From Saccharum officinarum (Eukaryota > Streptophyta > Magnoliopsida > Poales > Poaceae), in contig CM036159.1 of assembly GCA_020631735.1 (NCBI GenBank), forward strand, positions 22,607,511 to 22,671,510: a DNA stretch of 64,000 nucleotides, read 5' to 3'. Made by a program: the position numbers and the translations under genes. Numbering within the stretch: the stretch's first letter is position 1; every line of letters starts with the position of its first letter. The notes under the pieces were generated by a model. It made no database searches and was not told the origin of the DNA. It worked only from the letters and a program-made list of their open reading frames with translations. This document shows, piece by piece, positions 1 through 14,506 of this stretch.

Positions 1-704
1 CGGCGGCCTCCCTCCCTCCCCACTCTCTCTCTCCCGGCCGCCATCCCTCCCTCCCCGTTCTCTCCCTCTCTCGACGGCGCGCGGCGAGCCGCCCCTCCCC
101 ACTCCCTTCACCGGCGGCGCCCCTTATCGTGACGCGGCGGGCGAAGGCGCGGCGGCCGTGTGGAGGCGCGGCGAGTGGCACGGCTGTGGTGGAGGCCCGC
201 TCGGCGCGGTGGAGCTCGGAGCTCGAGGCTGGGCGGCCTCCACTCCTCCGACGCGCCCATCCCCGGCTCCTCGACATCGACGGCGAAGGGCTCGAGGGCA
301 GCGGGCACCGGAGGGAGGCGGACGGGCACGGCGCCCTCCTCGTGCTCCACGGCGGCGGCGGGCAGATCTGGGGCTGTCGGCAGCGGATCTCCTCGACGGC
401 GGCGGATGTCGGGCCGCCCCCTCCCTGCTCCCTGCTCCGGCGTGGCGCGGTGCTCGGCGTGGCGACGGAGGACGGCGCAGCGGCGGCATCCCTGCTCCTC
501 CTCTTCCTTCGCTCCCCCTCGTGGCGCGGACGGAGCTCGGGCCGTGTGGGCCCCGCGCCCCGGCGGCAAGTAGCGGACGTCCGCTACTCCGCTGGGAATA
601 GCGGATCCACGGCGGTAGCGTGCCGGATAGCGGACACCGCTGCAGCTCTCCCCGTCCGCTATCCGGACCTGCAGTACGCGTTTAGCGTACCCAGTGCGAC
701 TCGT
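1..704. other. GC-rich low-complexity DNA, no supported gene
   Basis: This stretch begins with a CT-rich run and continues as extremely GC-rich sequence that is open in several frames on both strands at once. That is what base composition alone produces, so no frame is called. A perfect 18-bp palindrome lies at 570-587 (GTAGCGGACGTCCGCTAC), and AGCGGAT/TAGCGGAC words recur up to about 665. It could be the GC-rich part of a repeat or of a gene lying to the left. Confidence 0.4.
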
Positions 705-1106
705 CTAACGGTGTCAAACTACAGGTGTGAATAGTCAAAAATACCCTTAGGTCTAAATATGTTATTAATTTTTTTAGCATCTTAACGACCTTAAATGAAA
801 AAAACTCAAAACTAGAAAGTTATAGATCTCGTCGAGGTCTACAATTTTCATATAAAAATTATCTTCATTTAATTCCGTAAAAAATATATGATTTGATATG
901 ATTAATATGTTTTAGAAAAATAATATTTTTTGCGGAATTAAATGAAGATAATTTTTATATGAAAATTGTAGATCTCGATGAGACCTACAACTTTCTAGTT
1001 TTGAGTTTTTTTATTTGAAGTCGTTAAGATGCTGAAAAAAATTAATAGCATATTTAGACCTAAGGGTATTTTTGACTTTTCACACCCTGCAGTCTGATAC
1101 CGTTAG
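705..1106. mobile_element. Hairpin MITE (foldback element)
   Basis: The two halves are near-perfect inverted copies. The left arm starts CTAACGGTGTCA and passes through CAAAAATACCCTTAGG, and the right arm ends CCTAAGGGTATTTTTG followed by TGATACCGTTAG. Arms of about 190 bp meet at an AT-rich loop near 890-925. The whole unit is about 400 bp and non-coding, so it is a non-autonomous DNA element that would fold into one long hairpin and could be a source of small RNA. I could not fix a target duplication, so the superfamily is open. Confidence 0.75.
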
Positions 1107-1992
1107 AGCCCAATCTGACGGCAGTAGCACGGAGAGCAAAAAAAAAAGTTTAAAACAGTGACGCTGAAGTCCACTAAACTTTTTCAGTGACACACAAGCA
1201 ATTACGAACTTTTATAATGACATACACGAAAAAGACTCTGTCTTCTTTTCCCCTTTCTGTTTCTTGACTAGAGTGGCGGACCCAGCCCAAAAAAATTAGG
1301 TAGGGCGGAGCCCACAGGAGCAGGCAGGCAACCTGCAGTCGCTGCGCCGCCTAGGTGGAGCAGCGGCCGCCGGCTCCCACTGCCCACCGGCCCCGCGCGG
1401 CGCGCAGCGCAGCCGCTGGAGCTAGGCGCCGTCGATGGTCCACCGGAGGCGGGAGGGGAACGGGAGGCACGCACTCAGAGTCGCCGGCCAGTGTGCAGAG
1501 GACCGGGGGCGGGAGGGGGGAGCCACTGACGGCGTCCCGACGCCGAGCCTGGGAGCGCCGCCGTCATCGCCTGCGTGCCGAGCGCAAGTGGAGAGGGAGC
1601 GGAATGCCCTATGGGCTGTGGTCTCTCAGTCTGTGCCGGTGTGCCCTAAGGGCCTCTTCCCTCTGCTGTGACGGGCCGATGTAGGCCAGTGGCCTGATGG
1701 CCCATGCTGCCTGCCGGTGTATGCCCCAGCCCAAAAACAAAAGGCCCACCACTCCGCGCGTCGTCTTCAACCTCGCGGGCGTCGTCTTCTACCTCGCACG
1801 CTCGGCCGCTCGGCGCCACTGCAGTCCGCGCTCGACACTCCAGGCGGGGGTGGGGGATCCGCCCTATTGGTGGAAACTGGAACCCTGTCGCCCTCGTTCG
1901 CCTCCCTGCCACCTCGCTCCCCTCCCCGCCGCTTCACTCACGGCCTCCGGCCTCCCCGCTCGTTCGTTCCGGGCGCCGGCCGCGGGGACGGG
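1107..1992 (+). promoter_or_regulatory. Promoter and 5' leader region of argC
   Basis: Upstream of the reductase start codon the sequence turns GC- and pyrimidine-rich, as is common at grass housekeeping promoters. It contains many CpG sites and CT-rich patches (about 1860-1950). No clear TATA box is placed at a usual distance, so a TATA-less promoter with dispersed initiation is the likely form. Open frames here (1268-1912) run on both strands and are composition artefacts. Confidence 0.4.
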
Positions 1993-5877
<3,885 letters not shown>

Positions 5878-6090
5878 TCTTTTGTGTCAATATCTATGAT
5901 TACATTATTTAGGAGTGCGAAAACCAATTTATCGTTACTGTCAAGAGGCAAGGAGCCCCACATTAGAATTCAATCAAGTCGAAGTTAGTATAGCTTCGCC
6001 TGTGTTGTTTTATCTTTATTAAGAGAATAACGATAATGACAATTTAGCAGTACAATGGTAGTATTATGTAAGCAGCTTGGTTCCAATAAA
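5878..6090 (+). other. argC 3' untranslated region with poly(A) signal
   Basis: AT-rich sequence follows the stop codon. A canonical AATAAA lies at 6085-6090, about 210 bp past the stop, a usual distance for a plant 3' end. The sequence to 6359 is AT-rich with no further gene seen; the open frame 6055-6267 has no family resemblance I recognise. Confidence 0.5.
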
Positions 6091-6359
6091 ATCATAAGCC
6101 TATATACATCTTGTACCCGCAATGTTGTTTGCTATTTTGATCACGAAATGAATATTGAGTTTGAACGCAGTTCTGAGACATCAGCTATCCTTGGCATCAC
6201 TGGATATAGTTATGGTGTCTTTTTTATTATGTCCAAGCAAACTTTAGCCCTTACAGTTGTACTTTGAGAAGATTGAAATGTCTCTTAGTATAATTTCAAG
6301 TCTTTCAGTATAATTCTCAAGTTTTATCTTATAGCTGCATGGACCATAGCATTGCTATA

Positions 6360-6903
6360 GGCCCTGTTTGGAACGACTTAAGTTTTAGGAAAGCCAGCTT
6401 CCCACAATAGCCACTTATTGGAAATTCTCGAGCCTAAAAAGCTATCGTTTGGAGCATTGACTTTTCTCCTCCAACTCTCATGCCGGCTTCCATGGCCGGA
6501 TCTCACGGATCTCAGTGTCTTGGTGATGAAAATGAAGGAAGCTCGGCGGGGTGGGGTGGGGGCTCGGGACCTCATTCACCAGCATGGAGGCCATGAACGG
6601 TAAGGAGGTGAAGGAGAAGGTGACGGCAGATGTGGAGGAGAGGGCAGGGCAGAGGGGAGGTCAGGGTGGCGGCCGGAGAGGAAGTCAAAAGTGGAGGAGA
6701 GGCAATGGGTGGCTCTCTTGGGAAGTGTGGGCGACGAGGAGGAAGGCGCGACTGCTTGGGGAAGGAATTGCAGGGACGAGGAGGGGGCGCAGGGATGAGG
6801 AAGAAGCCCTTGCTAAAAATAGCTACCGAGAAGCTTGGCGTTGGGGGCAACCTTGGCTTATTTATGATGAAAAACTGCCTGAAAAGCACATCCAAACAGG
6901 GCC
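6360..6903. mobile_element. MITE with GGCCCTGTTTGGA termini
   Basis: GGCCCTGTTTGGA at 6360-6372 is matched exactly by its reverse complement at 6891-6903. The bases ATA flank both sides, a possible 3-bp target duplication. The 544-bp interior is GC-rich in the middle and shows no transposase. Termini of this kind occur in grass PIF/Harbinger and hAT MITEs. Open frames at 6418-6962 are internal artefacts. Confidence 0.65.
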
Positions 6904-7295
6904 ATAGTAATGCAAAGTCGCTGGTTGGTCAGTGCAACTCTCTTCTTGACGATCATAGATGACATGGTAATGCAAGTGGTTAGTTATAGCATGTTTTTTT
7001 GAAGACTATCATCATACTATGGTTTTCATGCAAGTCAAATTAGGCCTCATATTTTCTTAAAATTATCTCAATTAAGTTGCAATGGTAGTTTTGCTTTTTT
7101 GTGATTTGGGCTAACTGTAGAGTTGAAGCTTGGCCCTTATGACATTTGTCACTTTAGGGTAGTCCTGATAGTGACCGAAAGGAATCTAGGTCCTGATAGC
7201 ATGATGAGCATGCTAGGCTGCCATCAAATCGAATCTTGCAGTTTATATATGGCAAAAAAAAAAGTCCTGTGTTTAACCTCAATCCCCCTTTGCTC
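6904..7295. other. AT-rich intergenic DNA
   Basis: Nothing recognisable was found on either strand; there is a short A-run near 7254-7263. Confidence 0.4.
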
Positions 7296-7756
7296 TTAGA
7301 ACCATCGAGTGGTGCCATCCTGAGCTACAAAATGTATATTGGGAACTATGTCAGGAGGTAGTTTTCATTCGTCAACTTTTATTATAAATTTTCATTGTTC
7401 TCTTCTTTGATTGTCTTGAAACTTGTGACAAGTACGATTCTTACTGCTATTGAGTTTTGGATCAGGTTCAAAGACATCCATAAGCAAATTTACCGTGGCC
7501 AAATGTCAAGTGCTACATATATAGTATTAGAACCATCGAGTGGTGCCATCCTGAGCTACAAAATGTATATTGGGAACTATGTCAGGAGGTAGTTTTCATT
7601 CGTCAACTTTTATTATAAATTTTCATTGTTCTCTTCTTCGATTGTCTTGAAACTTGTGACAAGTACAATTCTTACTGCTATTGAGTTTTGGATCAGGTTC
7701 AAAGACATCCATAAGCAAATTTACCGTGGCCAAATGTCAAGTGCTACATATATAGC
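7296..7756. repeat. 231-bp tandem duplication (exon-like fragment)
   Basis: Two head-to-tail copies, 7296-7526 and 7527-7756, are almost identical; differences seen include T/C near 7408 against 7639 and G/A near 7435 against 7666. Each copy has a short open stretch ending GTCAGGAG|GTAG, an AT-rich middle, then GGATCAG|GTTCAAAG and a second open stretch (peptide FKDIHKQIYRGQMSSATY). That pattern looks like exon, intron, exon. The second copy stays open to 7877. I do not recognise the protein. It may be a duplicated piece of a gene or a captured gene fragment. Confidence 0.8.
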
Positions 7757-8563
7757 TAGGAGACTACAAGTGGATGCCAATTTTGTGTGTTTCTCTATGA
7801 TTAGCCAGCCCGTTGATACCAAATGGAACTGTAAACAAATTGGCATTATAAGCACAAGTAGACTTGCAGTGATGTAATAATATATAGTTGTATTCTGACT
7901 TGACCATCATTTGTGGCCCTTAGCTATTGTTTTTGCAAGTGGCTCTTGATTTTTTTTAATTGGCATTGAATCTAGTTGAAGAATGCATCTAACAGTTTTT
8001 TTTTTCAGTTAACATCAGTTGTGTTTGGTTTCTTCTGACTGCTGATCAAAGATGCTGTATATTGTTTGACTTGAAAAATGCAGTTGACCTTAAGTTGTTT
8101 ATGCTAGCCTTACTTCTATCTCAATATATAGTTTCTATAAAGGTTGTTTTTGTTTTCTTTGACTTCTTGTGTTAACTGATGCTTATGATCTATTTTAAGC
8201 TACTATATATTATATAATATGCGCCTTTTGGAGGTACATGGACATGGGCTCTGTGAGGGCAATGCTCAGTTCCTGTATGGTCCAAAAAAAAAAAGTATCT
8301 GAAGTCTTATTAGTAATGACAGCAATGTAAGAGCAAACAACATTTATTCTGTGTAATTTGACCATAGCAGCATTTATACTGTGTACATAGCTCCTCTTTT
8401 GTCCTTAAGTTAATAAAATGGTAGACTATTTATTTTGGAACGAATTTGAAAGAAAAATGTTAACGATTTAAGTTAAAGTTGGATGACATCCATCTTAGAT
8501 CTTTATAATTGTAACCTTGAGATCTTTGTTGTTCCATAGGGGTGTCTGCAGAGATGTGGTTCT
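7757..8563. other. AT-rich intergenic DNA
   Basis: The only extended open frame is the tail of the duplicated fragment (to 7877). An 11-base A-run near 8284 follows a G-rich stretch and might be the tail of a retroposed sequence, but no family is recognised. No RNA gene was seen. Confidence 0.35.
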
Positions 8564-8738
8564 TGTTAGAATTAATCACTCCTTTACTGTAATCTCCTAG
8601 CTACACGTGTAATCCCCTAGCTAGCTGTGCCGCCTGCCAGGCTGGGCTGGCCCTTTGGGCTGACTCTAATCTCTATATAAGTGTAAACCCTCTGTAATCT
8701 ATTCATCAAGGAATACAAAGCCTATTGGCCATCCTTCA
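8564..8738 (+). repeat. 5' LTR of copia element D (175 bp)
   Basis: It starts TGTTAGAATTAATCACTCC and ends CCATCCTTCA, directly ahead of the primer-binding site. A TATA-like stretch (CTCTATATAAG) near 8672-8682 fits the promoter of the element. 175 bp is short but within the copia range. No second copy is in the window. Confidence 0.8.
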
Positions 8739-8741
8739 ATA

Positions 8742-8750
8742 TGGTATCAG
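8742..8750 (+). other. Primer-binding site (initiator tRNA-Met), element D
   Basis: TGGTATCAG lies three bases past the LTR end. It is the usual complement to the 3' end of plant initiator methionine tRNA used by copia elements to prime minus-strand DNA. Confidence 0.85.
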
Positions 8751-8940
8751 TCTAAACATGTATCCTCTCTGCTTCCGCTCTTCTCGGCGCCCGTGGTTTT
8801 CTTCGACCGCCGCGCCCGCCTCGCACCGCGCATGCCTTCTCGGCTGCCGCGCACGCGTCCCTCTCACCACGCGCGTGCCATCTCCGGCGCCTGCCCTCCT
8901 CTCGCCGGCCACCGTGCGCGCCCCTCTGGCCGCCGCGCCC

Positions 8941-10652
8941 ATGGCTGGTGGCGCTTCCTGCTCCGGCGCCTCGGCTGCTGTCGCGGCAGCCAAGCTTCGC
9001 GACGAAGCCCTCATCGCCGCGCACTCACTAGAGGAGGAGGCCATCTCCCTGCGCTCCACCAACACCGAGCGCAGCCAACAACTCTAGGCGGAGGTCGATC
9101 TTCTCAAGTCCGCCGCTTCTGCTCAGGAGCGCGTCCGCGCCGCAGCTGACGCCCTGGGAAGGAGCACGCGCAGGCCGACGCCCTGGAGCAGCAGGCCGCT
9201 GCCCTTCGGGAACACCTCCGTGTGGATCCTCCCCACGACGACAACCACTTCATCGACCCTGAGGCCACGGCCATCGCCCACCTGCACAGCCAGGCTGCTG
9301 CTGTCCAGAACATCAAGAATTTGATTCCGATCGTTCTTGATCTCCAATCCTCCAACTACTCCAAGTGGCGCGGCTACGTCCTCCTCTTCCTCGGCCGCTT
9401 CGCCTTGAAGGACCACGTCCTCAGTGACGTCTCTCACTTCGCCGATCCAGCGTGGTCTCGCATGGACTGCGTCGTCGTCTCCTGGCTCTTCAACACCATC
9501 TCCCCCGACCTCCTGGACGTCATCCACGAGCCGGACGGCCTCTCCGCTCGGCAATCGTGAACAGTAGTTCCTCAACAATCGTGAGTCCCGCGCCATGCTA
9601 CTCGACGCCGAGTTTCGCACCCTCTCCCAGGGTGCCCTCTCCATCGATGACTACTGCCACAAAATGAAGGGCATGGCTGACGCTCTTGCTGATATTGGTG
9701 AGCCCGTTTAGGACCGTACCCTTGTACTGAACGTCCTGCGCGGCCTCAACGAGCACTTCCAGTTCATGGCACAACTCGTCACTTGCCAGAAGCCCTTCCC
9801 TTCATTCACTGATGTCCGTGCTTCTCCGGCTTGGTCACCCTGGACCCCTGAGTCCCTCGCCAGCGCCTTCAACACCATTGCCCTCACTCCACCGCCAAGC
9901 TCCTCAGAGTGGGTCTTCGACTCGGGCGCTTCCTCTCACATAGCTGGCAACCCTGGTATGGTCACCATGTCACCTACCTCTTCTTTTCCTTCCTCCATTG
10001 TTGTGGGCAATGGCACCACCCTTCCAGTTGTTGGCACCGGCTACTCAACCCTCACTGGCCCATTTCGCCTCAACAATGTCCTCATTGCCCCTGACATCAT
10101 TAAAAATCTCTTGTCAATTCAGAAATTCACCATTGATAATCTTGTCTCTGTTAAGTTTGACCCTCTCGGTGTTTCTGTGAAGGATCTCCGTACCAGGAAC
10201 CTCCTCCTTCGGTGTGATAGCTCGGGACCCCTCTACACATTGCAGCTCCCGTCGTCACCGTCCGGTTCCTGTGCTCTTGTGGTCACTCCTTCCTCGACTT
10301 CTTGGCATCGTCGTCTCGGTCATCCTGGGAAGGCCACCCTTCAGACTCTTGCCAAGTCGTCCTCCATTACCTGCAGCAAGCCCAACGATGACACCCTCTG
10401 CCATGCTTGTCAGCTTGAGCGCCATGTCTGCTAGCCCTTTACCAATTCCTTGTCGCGAGCAACTAAAAATTTCGACTTGATACATTGTGATTTGTGGACC
10501 TCCCCCGTCGTCAGTGTATCTGGTTTCAAATATTATCTAGTCATTATCGATGATTGCTCGCATTTTCTTTGGACTTTTCCTCTTAAGCTAAAATCCGACA
10601 CCTTTACTGTTCTCTCGAATTTTTTCGCCTATGTGCTCACTCAGTTCGGGTG
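8941..10652 (+). pseudogene. Element D gag-protease-integrase (broken)
   Basis: Gag probably starts at the ATG at 8941 (MAGGASCSGASAAVAAA). The frame is lost at a stop near 9087 and near 9150. The copia gag core is seen at 9222-9560 (NLIPIVLDLQSSNYSKWRGY), with another shift near 9545 and a stop in the next part. Protease follows from about 9900 with the active-site motif DSGASSHI and then a gag-pre-integrase block (SWHRRLGHPG, CHACQLERH). A TAG at 10432-10434 interrupts the sequence before the integrase core (HCDLWTSP, VIIDD). The CCHC zinc knuckle expected between gag and protease is missing, which indicates a deletion near 9820-9900. It cannot make working proteins. Confidence 0.85.
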
Positions 10653-10662
10653 TACCATCAAG

Positions 10663-12336
10663 CCGTCTTTTTTATTTTTTAGCCTTTTTTTTGAAAGATT
10701 TTCTCAAATATGCCCCTAACGGAAAGATTTCAGGAAATGGACCTAGGGCTTGGCGCCATTAACGTTGGCGCCAAGATAACACAGCTTGGCGCCGTTAACG
10801 TTGGCGCCAAGCCCCCATGTCACTTGGCCGACGATGTCGAGCTAGCGCTGACGTGGCAGTACCTTGGCGCCAAGCCTGGCGCCATCGTCATTGGCGTCAA
10901 GCCTGGCGCAACAGACCTGTTATCATGTATATCATTTTTTATCCTAGGTATTTATAGGTTGTTCTAAGTGATCAAACAGAAAGTCACTGTAAAAACTCTA
11001 GAGTTAGTCACATTTCTTAATATCCAAGTCATGTTAAAATTTTAAATTTGTAAATGTCTAAGTCATGGTAAAAAAGTCATTTTTCCATATGTCTACCACA
11101 TGGTAGTTGGTATTCTAACATATTCAAGCCGTAGCAAAAATCTAGATTTATTTGGCTAAGTCGTTAGATTTACTATAGGATGAGGATGGAAATATGGCTA
11201 AGTCTGGATTTTTACTGTGATTTGGACATTGATAAATTTAAAATTTTACCGTAGCTTGGATATTGAAAAAGGACTTCATGTTAATCATGAAATTAGGGTC
11301 CAAGTCATAGTAAAATTTTAAATATCCAAATTCAAGACTTAGCCAAATTCTAAATTATTCATGTTTTGGATTTGGGTCCAAGTTATGGTAAAATTTTATA
11401 GTAAAATTAACATGAAGCCCTAATTCCATGACTTAACATGAAGCCATTTTTACCATGACTTAAAATTCCATCTTATAGTAAAATTATGGTTCAAGCCATG
11501 ATAAAATTTTAGATATCCTAGTCCAAAACATGAAGCCCCTTTTCAATATCCAAGTCATGGTAAAATTTTGAATTTGTCAATGGGTTCGAAGCAGCCTCTC
11601 CGCATATTTTGCGGGGGGAAGGCTTGCCTCGGTTTTTCCCTTCCCCAGACCCCACTCATGTGGAAGCCTCCGGCACTGGGTCTGCCCCCTTTAATGTCTA
11701 AATCATAGCAAAAATCCAGACTTAGCTAAATTCTAGCATAGTCAAGTCATAGTAAAATTCAAGACTTAGCTAATTTCTAGGTTGGCCATCATATGGTAAA
11801 TATCAAGACTTTGCCAAAATTTTGTATGTCTATCTCATAGAAAAATTAGGGTCCAAGTCATGCTAATTTAGAGCTTTGTATGTCTATCTCACGGTAAAAT
11901 TAGGTAGTCAGGATTTTTGCTGTGGCCTGAATATGTTAGAATACGAACTACCATGCGATAGCATCAAATTTATCAATATCATGATAAAATTCTAGATTTA
12001 ACAAATTCCAACATGTCCTATCTCATGGTAAATTTATAGACTTAACAAATTTTTATATGTCCATCTCATGATAAAATTCTAAACTTAAGAAATTCCAACA
12101 GCTCGACGCCAAGATCCATGGCGCCAGGCTTGGCGCCAATGACGATGGCACCAATGGTGACGGCGCCAAGGTGCCGAGTAGCATGGGGGCTTGGCGCCAA
12201 CGTCAACGGCGCCAAGTTGTGTTACCTTGGCGCCAGCGTGGATGGCGTCAAGCCCTGGGTCTATTTTCTAAAATCTTTTCGTCAGGGGCGTATTTGAGAA
12301 AATCTTTTAAAAAAGGGCTAAAAACAAAAAAGACGG
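10663..12336. mobile_element. Mutator-like foldback element, non-autonomous, in element D
   Basis: The element starts CCGTCTTTTTTATTTTT and ends with the reverse complement AAAAACAAAAAAGACGG. Both sides carry the 10-bp direct repeat TACCATCAAG (10653-10662 and 12337-12346). A 9-10-bp duplication is typical of Mutator-like elements. The inverted arms extend about 230-250 bp and are full of TTGGCGCCAA-type palindromes. The interior (about 10980-12090) is AT-rich, has no transposase, and repeats degenerate versions of AAGTCATGGTAAAATTTT many times. It splits the integrase of element D, whose reading resumes exactly after the duplication. Confidence 0.85.
11581..11695 (+). mobile_element. SINE-like fragment inside the foldback element
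   Basis: A GC-rich island in AT-rich DNA carries GGGTTCGAA, which resembles a tRNA-type box B. It is followed by AGCAGCCTCTCCGCA, AAGGCTTGCCTCGG, CCCCAGACCCCACTC and CTGGGTCTGCCCCCTTT. These match my memory of the 3' body of the Au-type SINE of grasses. The box A half is not seen, so the copy is truncated. The family name is from memory and needs a search. Confidence 0.5.
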
Positions 12337-12346
12337 TACCATCAAG

Positions 12347-12449
12347 TCTGTGCAGTGTGACAACAGGCGTGAGTTTGACAACTCTACGACTCGCGCTTTC
12401 TTCTTTGCCAAAGGTGTCACCCTTCGCATGTCCTGCCCCTACACCTCGC
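12347..12449 (+). pseudogene. Element D integrase, continuation
   Basis: Directly after the 10-bp target duplication the integrase frame of D resumes (SVQCDNRREFDN, in the place of the catalytic D-N-G-x-E-F block; here it reads DNRREF, so the usual glycine is changed). It runs to RMSCPYTS and stops where S1 begins. The next copia block, normally QQNGxAER, is absent. Confidence 0.8.
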
Positions 12450-14452
12450 TGAAAGTCCTATGTTTGATGTTGGTAATTAGTGACAATGCCTAAGTACTAA
12501 TCCTATGCCTAAGTTGTATGTAGCATATGAGGATTAGTACATTCCAAGGTTGGTGGTAAGATGGACATGGTGATCATGATGGCCACACTTAGATTTGGAC
12601 GCAACCCTACGTGATCAAGGCAAAGGTATATGCTTAAGGATTGTGTTTTAGTAACCAAGACACCTAGTGGGTGTGGTTACATTATAGAATAGATAGTCGT
12701 ACTATAAAGAGGGGAATTACCCGGCTATTGAACTCCTAAGTGCCTCTAGGTGTGCATTTCATAATCATACGCATTTGGATAGAACTAATATCGCCTTGAA
12801 AAAATGATTGTGAAAATGCTAACACTCACACATGACGAAGATCACTTGGTGGTGTTAGCACATTTGCGAAGGCGGTGGAGTTTGAGTGGTAGAAAGGGTT
12901 TGGGGTCCTCTCTCCCTCCCGCCCAGCTTGCGAGGCGGGATTCAGGCATCTTCGAGGAGTTGAAACGACTATTTTCCACTACGTCGAAAGTCGGAAAAGA
13001 AACGGAAGCGAACGGAGGTCACATAGGTGACTGGACGCTGAACCGGATGCGTCCGGTCAGTATTCAGTGTCTGCGCGTATTTCAGTTTGATGATCGGACG
13101 CGAAGCACGTTCGGTCACAGTCGTTCAGGGAGCTTACTGGACTCTAACCGGACGCTGGCACTGTGGCGTCCGGTCATTTCTCCAGCGCGTCCGGTCATTG
13201 TGTTGTTGTGCGCTGGTCAGGCATGACCAGCGCGTCCGGTCAGTCACGGGACCAGCGCGTCCGGTCGTTTGCAGCGCGTCCGGTCTACGCGTGAAGTGCG
13301 TCCGGTCGTTGCTTAGCAGTTAGTCGTTGTGCGACCGGCGCGTCCGGTCAGTTGGACCAGCGCGTTCGGTCAGTGCTTCGTGACTTAGCCGTTGTGCGAC
13401 CGGCGCGTCCGGTCGTTTGGACCAGCACGTCCAGTCAGTGCTTCACGAGTTAGCCGTTGGGCGACCGGCGCGTCCGGTCAGTTGAACCAGCACGTCCGGT
13501 CAGCACGATTTTGGCTGTTTCAGTTTCTAACGGCTCTATTCGAAGGGGTACGTCTATAAATACTTGTTGGCCGGCTCAAGGCTCTATCTCTTGAACATTT
13601 TAACATACTTGTGAGCACTTTGAGGTAAGCAACTCCCCTCCCACTCATATCTCTTGCTTCTTTGCATATTCGAAGTGAGATTGAGTGATCCATGTGCATT
13701 TGCATTGTGAGATTGCGTCTAGTTGGCAGTTGGTGGTTGATTTGCTGCGGGATTCTTGTTTCTCTTGGTGGTTGCCACCACCTAGACGGCTTGGAGCAGC
13801 TTGGAGGCGTTGGCAAGAGTTGGTAATTGTTCTTGGCCACCTCCGGTGATTGTGAGGGGTTTGTGCCTACCTCGGCGAAGCGCCAAAGGCAACGTTAGTG
13901 AATTGCTCGTGTCATTGCAACCTTTTGCCATTTGGTAGGTTCTTGTGGCGCCTTTTGAGAGGCTCGGTGTGAGACCGATTAGCCACCGAACCACGTGGTG
14001 AAGAGGGACACAACGGGGACTAGCGTGCCGGCAAGCACATAAACCTCGGGATAAATCTTCGTATCATCACTTTCATATTGTGATTGATTGATCCCGGTGT
14101 TCGGTTATCTTGGTATTCATTGTTGATCATATTGGTTGGCTCAATACTTCGCCCCTCGGTGAAACTCTCCTAACTCAACTCCACATTACTTTCTTAGTTA
14201 TCTTTGCTAGCTAGTTAGCTTTGCTAGAGTAGCTCTTTTGTGTAGCTTGCTAGTTGTAGTTACCTTCTCGGTTTGTCTTGTGCGGTTGAGTGCAAATACT
14301 AAAATTGTGAATTGGTTAGGTGGTTGCAAATACCCCGTAGGCTAAGCAAAACTCGCATCTCGCTATTTGTTATATTGATAAACTTGTTTAGCTTGTCTTT
14401 GTAGAAAATTTTAAAAGGCTATTCACTCCCCTCTAGCCATCAAGACCTTTCA
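12450..14452 (+). repeat. 5' LTR of S1 (2003 bp)
   Basis: It starts TGAAAGTCCTATGTTTG and ends CATCAAGACCTTTCA. The stretch 13020-13510 carries about a dozen GCGTCCGGTC-type words, many arranged as ACCGGACGCGTCCGGT-like palindromes. A TATA-like TATAAATACTTG lies at about 13553, just past the palindrome cluster, where the element's transcription would be expected to start. Short open frames here are translations of the repeated word, not genes. Confidence 0.88.
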
Positions 14453-14454
14453 AG

Positions 14455-14466
14455 TGGTATCGGAGC
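14455..14466 (+). other. Primer-binding site of S1 (tRNA-Met)
   Basis: TGGTATCGGAGC follows the LTR after two bases and matches the complement of initiator tRNA-Met with one change (G for A). Confidence 0.85.
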
Positions 14467-14506
14467 TGTGGTCACCGTTTTCAAGGCTTAACAACCTCGG
14501 TGTAAG

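Larger units (their letters stand above)
8564..12449 (+). mobile_element. Copia element D, truncated on the right
   Basis: This is a Ty1-copia LTR element on the plus strand. It has a short 5' LTR, a primer-binding site, decayed gag, protease, gag-pre-integrase and the start of integrase. Reverse transcriptase, RNase H and the 3' LTR are absent. It is interrupted by the foldback element 10663-12336 and ends abruptly at the 5' LTR of Sirevirus S1 at 12450. The rest of the element is not found on the far side of S1. Confidence 0.88.

Noticed and set aside
108..734. Overlapping ORFs of 120-200 residues on both strands
   Set aside because: The DNA is extremely GC-rich, so many frames lack stops. 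The translations are Arg/Pro/Ala/Gly low complexity with no domain, and opposite-strand frames are equally long.
6418..6962. Several ORFs of 60-118 residues on both strands
   Set aside because: They lie inside a MITE with exact terminal inverted repeats and have low-complexity Gly/Arg/Glu or Pro/Ser text.
13087..13323. ORFs with repeated ASGQ/ARPV/RVRS text in LTRs (also 21582-22153, 47246-47683, 55961-56398)
   Set aside because: They are direct translations of the GCGTCCGGTC repeat in different frames; their length follows repeat number, not coding constraint.
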